A stretch of DNA of 64,000 nucleotides from an uncultured Christensenellaceae bacterium. GTDB lineage: Bacteria > Bacillota > Clostridia > Christensenellales > Pumilibacteraceae. The stretch covers positions 62,001 to 126,000 of the forward strand of contig CAJUPB010000001.1 in assembly GCA_910588155.1 (NCBI GenBank), given 5' to 3'. The position numbers and the translations under genes are program-made. Each line of letters opens with the position of its first letter. Position 1 is the first letter of the stretch. The notes under the pieces were generated by a model that worked only from the letters and a program-made list of their open reading frames with translations, did not search any database and was not told the origin of the DNA. Below are positions 60,469-64,000 of this stretch, one piece after another.

Positions 60469-61637
60469 ACGAACTCGAAGAATTGATACAAAAGCTTTGT
60501 CCCGACAGAGTAGAGTATAAAAAAATAAGTGAAATAACAGATATTTTAAGAGGCAAACGCCTTACAAAAAGTCAACTTCTTGAAGATGGACAATATCCCG
60601 TATATCACGGTAGTTTGTCGCCGCTTGGTTATTATAATGAAGCAAATAGAGAAAGTGATACCGTTATTGTAGTAAATACAGGTGGTATTGGAGGAGTAGG
60701 ATATAGCGCAACACCATTTTGGTGTTCCGACGGGTGTTTTTGTATAGCACATTGCAAAGTTTTAATAAACAAATTTATCTACTATTATCTTATAGGATTT
60801 CAAGATTATTTTATATCAAGAATAAGGGCGGGAGGCGTTCCGACCATTGATAAAGATACTGTGGGTAACATTAAAATCCCCGTACCCCCTATTGCGGTAC
60901 AGCGTGAAATTGTCCGTATTTTGGACAATTTCACAGAGCTTACAGCAGAGCTTACAGCAGAGCTTACAGCAGAGCTTACAGCAAGAAAAAAGCAGTATGA
61001 GTATTATAGAGATACTTTGATTTTAGGGCAGGATGTTGAACGTAAAACGCTTGGAGAAATTGCAACGGAATTATACCGCGGAGCAGGGATAAAGCGCGAC
61101 GAGGTAACAAAAGAGGGTATTGAATGTGTGCGCTACGGAGAGATATATACAACTTACGATATTTGGTTTGATAAATGCGTATCACATACGAACGAAGAAA
61201 AAATAGCATCGAAAAAATACTTTGAGAGCGGCGATATACTGTTTGCTATAACAGGCGAAAGCGTGGAGGAAATCGCAAAGTCTTGTGCTTATGTGGGTAA
61301 TGACAAATGTTTGGCGGGCGGCGATATTGTAGTAATGAAACATAACCAAAACCCTAAATATCTTGCGTATGCTCTTTCTACTACCGAAGCGCAACGACAA
61401 AAAAGTTATGGCAAAATTAAATCGAAAGTTGTTCACGCAAGCGTACCGTCTATAAGCGCAATATCCATACCTTTGCCGTCGTTTGATGAGCAAGCAAGAA
61501 TAGCCGATATATTAGATAAATTTCACAGACTTGTAACGGATATTTCGCAAGGAATCCCCGCCGAGATAGAGGCGCGGAAAAAGCAATACGAATACTATCG
61601 GGATAAACTATTGACTTTTAAGCATTACAGTGGTTGA
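60465..61637 (+). CDS. hsdS: Type I restriction-modification specificity subunit HsdS
   Basis: This 390-residue protein has two target-recognition domains (about 15-150 and 190-360), each followed by a conserved helix ending in RKKQYEYYRD. The central helix contains four copies of the tetrapeptide TAEL/ELTA (about residues 158-173), the repeat known from EcoR124-type systems to set the distance between the two recognition half-sites. The two domains differ in sequence, so the site is asymmetric. It sits between the coupled hsdM operon and the SIR2 gene. Confidence 0.95.
   Translation: MNELEELIQKLCPDRVEYKKISEITDILRGKRLTKSQLLEDGQYPVYHGSLSPLGYYNEANRESDTVIVVNTGGIGGVGYSATPFWCSDGCFCIAHCKVLINKFIYYYLIGFQDYFISRIRAGGVPTIDKDTVGNIKIPVPPIAVQREIVRILDNFTELTAELTAELTAELTARKKQYEYYRDTLILGQDVERKTLGEIATELYRGAGIKRDEVTKEGIECVRYGEIYTTYDIWFDKCVSHTNEEKIASKKYFESGDILFAITGESVEEIAKSCAYVGNDKCLAGGDIVVMKHNQNPKYLAYALSTTEAQRQKSYGKIKSKVVHASVPSISAISIPLPSFDEQARIADILDKFHRLVTDISQGIPAEIEARKKQYEYYRDKLLTFKHYSG
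60904..60934. repeat. 12-bp perfect inverted repeat in hsdS
   Basis: GTGAAATTGTCC (60904-60915) is the exact reverse complement of GGACAATTTCAC (60923-60934), spacer 7 nt. It encodes the REIVRILDNFT helix that ends recognition domain 1 and lies directly before the TAEL repeats. Confidence 0.9.
60936..60983 (+). repeat. Four tandem 12-bp repeats in hsdS (TAEL repeats)
   Basis: The unit GAGCTTACAGCA is repeated four times without a mismatch, in frame, encoding ELTA four times. Perfect identity suggests recent or ongoing slippage. Confidence 0.97.
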
Positions 61638-61681
61638 TAACCGAAAGCGGCTAAAATTATTGTACGCAGGAGGAATGAATT

Positions 61682-63022
61682 ATGGCTGATATAGACATTA
61701 GTAAGGCATTTCACTTTGAAGAGTTTGTCCTTTCAGTTATTAAGCAAAAATGTGTAAGTCAAAAAAAGCCGTTCTTTTGCGAACTTGCAGATAGAGTTGA
61801 TGAGAAAAAATACTTGAACAATAATTTCGAGAGGAATCTTTTTTCATCTGCACTTAGATTTGATGGATACGCGCCTTATGGGTTTGATCATTTCGACCGT
61901 CCGGTAATTATAGAAATCAAGTATAAGCCGAGAAATTTTATATTTAGACCATTAGATGAAACTTCCAATGAAGCTATCACCCTATATGTTATTTCTACAA
62001 GTGAAGAAGACGCGAGAAAAAGAGTAAGGGGGGATAACGTATTTATATGGGGGCTTGAAACGATTGCCACTTGGGAAAGTGCGTATCCGATAGATTTCTA
62101 TGCTTTTTATCCGAGAATTTTTGACACAGATGAGCAAGCGAATGAATTGCTTGATTTCAAAATTAAAAATGAGAACAACAAAGAATTATTAATGCAAGAG
62201 GTAGAGGAACGAAAAATCTCCATATCTCTCGGCGCAGGGGTATCCATAGAATATGGAGCAAAAAAGTGGGATGATCTTATCAATGATTTTTATGATGAAA
62301 TACAACGGGCGGGAAAAATCGACGATGCGAAAGCTGTACAAAAGAAAATAGGCGGGACAAGTGTTATAAACGGTCAATTCGCACAAGACAATCTTCTTGA
62401 TTTTATGGATAGTTTATATAAAGGTCTTTATGGGACTTATCGGGGGAAATCATTTTACTATCCAAAAACAACATCATTAGAATATATCGCAGACTTAACT
62501 TTAAGGCTACAATACGGCAGGCGGTTTAATATTATTACATATAATTATGATAACTTTCTTGAACAAATATTAACCCATAAAGGGATAGAATATAATTCCA
62601 TATACAATGAAGATGGAAAAATAGATGATAAACTAAGTGTATTTCATCCGCACGGTTTCTTGCCTTATGATATAAAGAAGGCAGAGTATACTACCTATAA
62701 AAACGATATTGTGTTTAGTGAATCAGAGTATCATAAATTGTATAATAATCCTTTATCGTGGGCGATGGTCTTGCAACAATATCTTTACAGAGAAAGCGCA
62801 TATTTGTTTGTCGGATGCAGTTTAACAGATCCAAATTTACGCAGGATATTAGGAAATACCAAAATTAAAGGCAAAACGCACTTTGCTTTGATGCTTACAG
62901 ATGGATTATCTAAAAAGGATCAGTTTATCGTGCATAGACACTTTATGCGTATTGGTGTAGAATGTATATGGTTTGATACCATTGATGATATGAAGACTGA
63001 ACTTAAAATAATTTCACGTTAG
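61682..63022 (+). CDS. PD-(D/E)xK nuclease-SIR2 fusion, candidate phage-defence effector
   Basis: This 446-residue protein joins two domains. Residues about 1-110 look like a restriction-endonuclease fold: FDGY with D61, a spacer, then VIIEIKYK with E78 and K80. Residues about 180-440 are a SIR2-like domain: SLGAGVS (184-190), ITYNYDN (285-291), the catalytic-type His in FHPHGF (322-325) and FVGCSLTDPN. SIR2 domains in defence systems (for example ThsA, DSR, SIR2-HerA) deplete NAD. It has its own AGGAGG ribosome site and lies between hsdS and hsdR. Function is inferred from domains and context. Confidence 0.78.
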   Translation: MADIDISKAFHFEEFVLSVIKQKCVSQKKPFFCELADRVDEKKYLNNNFERNLFSSALRFDGYAPYGFDHFDRPVIIEIKYKPRNFIFRPLDETSNEAITLYVISTSEEDARKRVRGDNVFIWGLETIATWESAYPIDFYAFYPRIFDTDEQANELLDFKIKNENNKELLMQEVEERKISISLGAGVSIEYGAKKWDDLINDFYDEIQRAGKIDDAKAVQKKIGGTSVINGQFAQDNLLDFMDSLYKGLYGTYRGKSFYYPKTTSLEYIADLTLRLQYGRRFNIITYNYDNFLEQILTHKGIEYNSIYNEDGKIDDKLSVFHPHGFLPYDIKKAEYTTYKNDIVFSESEYHKLYNNPLSWAMVLQQYLYRESAYLFVGCSLTDPNLRRILGNTKIKGKTHFALMLTDGLSKKDQFIVHRHFMRIGVECIWFDTIDDMKTELKIISR

Positions 63023-63036
63023 TATGTGGAGGATTT

Positions 63037-64000
63037 ATGACTTACTACAATATCGTAACGCAATCGAGCGACAGCACGGTTGTATCGGAATATAAATCGA
63101 CCGCCACGCGAAGTGACGCATATCAAAGCGAAGCGGACTTGGAACGCGAGTTTATAGAATTACTCAAAGCGCAAGGCTATGAGTATTTGCCTATACATAC
63201 CGAAGCTGACTTGATTGTAAATCTTCGTGCCAAATTGGAAGAACTCAATAAGTATAAATTCTCCGATTCCGAGTGGGATAGGTTTTTTACGGTCGAGCTT
63301 GCAAACAGTAACGACGGTATAGAGGACAAAACGCGCAAGATACAGGAAGAAGGGCGCATTGCGTTCAAGACCGACGACGGACTTACAAAGAATATCACAC
63401 TTATCGAAAAGCAGGATATTCACGCGAACAAATTGCAGGTAATCAATCAATACGTAAACGACGCGGGTGCGCACGATAACCGTTACGACGTAACGATACT
63501 TGTCAACGGCTTTCCGCTTGTACATATTGAATTAAAGCGACGCGGTGTAGCGATAAAAGAAGCGTTTAATCAAATAAACCGATATGATCGTGAAAGTTTT
63601 TGGGCGGGGAGTGGGCTGTTTGAATACGTACAGATATTCGTTATTTCAAACGGCACGAATACTAAGTATTACAGCAATTCCACGCGTTATAACCATATCA
63701 AAGACTTTAACAAGGCACAAGCGGCGAAGCGCGAAAAGACGAGTAATAGCTTTGAGTTTACTTCTTTTTGGGCGGACGCAAATAACAAAATAATTCCCGA
63801 CCTTATTGACTTTACCAAAACTTTCTTTTCCAAGCATACGATCCTGAACGTCTTGACAAAGTATTGTGTGTTCACATCGGAGAAAATGTTGCTTGTAATG
63901 CGCCCGTATCAGATCGTGGCAACTGAGCGTATTATAAGCCGTATAGAGATAAGCAATAACTATAAGACCTACGGCACAGTAAAGGGTGGCGGGTATATTT
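63037..64000 (+). CDS. hsdR: Type I restriction endonuclease subunit HsdR, N-terminal part (cut by window end)
   Basis: The frame is open from ATG 63037 to the window end, 321 codons. The nuclease domain shows D151 in RYDVTILVNG and E165, K167 in HIELKRRG, then EAFNQINRY, VQIFVISNGTNTKYY and LLVMRPYQIVATE just before the helicase domain. It completes hsdM-hsdS-hsdR; the motor part lies beyond the window. TGGAGGA precedes the ATG, 14 nt after the SIR2 gene. Confidence 0.95.
   Translation, partial: MTYYNIVTQSSDSTVVSEYKSTATRSDAYQSEADLEREFIELLKAQGYEYLPIHTEADLIVNLRAKLEELNKYKFSDSEWDRFFTVELANSNDGIEDKTRKIQEEGRIAFKTDDGLTKNITLIEKQDIHANKLQVINQYVNDAGAHDNRYDVTILVNGFPLVHIELKRRGVAIKEAFNQINRYDRESFWAGSGLFEYVQIFVISNGTNTKYYSNSTRYNHIKDFNKAQAAKREKTSNSFEFTSFWADANNKIIPDLIDFTKTFFSKHTILNVLTKYCVFTSEKMLLVMRPYQIVATERIISRIEISNNYKTYGTVKGGGYI

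Noticed and set aside
43532..64000. Duplicate of the tRNA-Ser 3' end as attR
   Set aside because: No second copy was found by eye before base 64000; the island end, if any, lies outside the window.

Overview
This window looks like a chromosome segment from an endospore-forming member of the Clostridia (Bacillota). The evidence is the full spoIIIAA-AH operon, the MEP isoprenoid genes, Firmicute-type gene order (uppS-cdsA-dxr-rseP-ispG-polC position-rimP-nusA-rnpM-ylxQ-infB-rbfA-nrnA-truB-ribF; yqhY-nusB-folD-xseAB-ispA-dxs-nadK-argR-recN; rpmB-yloU-fakA-recG), short HisG with HisZ, type III glutamine synthetase and archaeal-type split glutamate synthase. Genus cannot be fixed from sequence alone. 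Genes are densely packed, mostly on the + strand, with many 1-20 nt overlaps and frequent GTG/TTG starts.

Layout. 1-6.1 kb: lipid carrier, phospholipid and isoprenoid synthesis, an RseP protease, and a protein at the polC locus that keeps the PolC N-terminal, OB and exonuclease regions but has no PHP or polymerase domain. 6.1-16.6 kb: a strong promoter and leader hairpin start the rimP-nusA-infB translation/transcription operon, running into truB, ribF, an endonuclease IV-like gene, an M24 peptidase and efp. 16.6-17.3 kb: one minus-strand NERD-domain gene sits between efp and spoIIIAA. 17.4-22.1 kb: the spoIIIA sporulation channel operon. 22.2-31.1 kb: Asp23-family gene, nusB, folD, xseAB, ispA, dxs, nadK, argR, recN. 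31.1-35.6 kb: rpmB (minus), then a second Asp23 gene, fakA and recG. 35.6-40.7 kb: hisZGDBA-IE behind a consensus promoter. 40.8-42.9 kb: a ComEC-like channel with a degenerate C-terminal domain. 43.0-43.6 kb: six tRNA genes.

After the tRNA array the character of the DNA changes. By manual reading there is no GATC and one CATG in bases 1-44336, while 44337-64000 has about 37 GATC and about nine CATG. Gene content changes at the same place. 44.0-54.8 kb is an ammonia-assimilation module: glnN, nadE, an ammonium transporter fused to a P-II protein, five genes for a split glutamate synthase with ferredoxin and FAD subunits, and a LysR regulator that looks leaderless. 54.9-64 kb is an accessory/defence region: imperfect 36-nt repeats, a tandem DUF6291-like protein, a DUF2971 protein, and a type I restriction-modification operon (hsdM, hsdS with four TAEL repeats, hsdR cut by the window end). 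Three further genes are interleaved in that operon: a deoxyribosyltransferase/TIR-like protein, a possible nuclease-fold protein and a PD-(D/E)xK-SIR2 fusion. The simplest reading is a horizontally acquired segment next to the tRNA array, although a chimeric assembly must be excluded.

The most noteworthy items are the GATC/CATG desert and its sharp end, the PolC-locus protein without a polymerase, the SIR2-nuclease fusion inside the type I operon, and the repeat-tunable HsdS.
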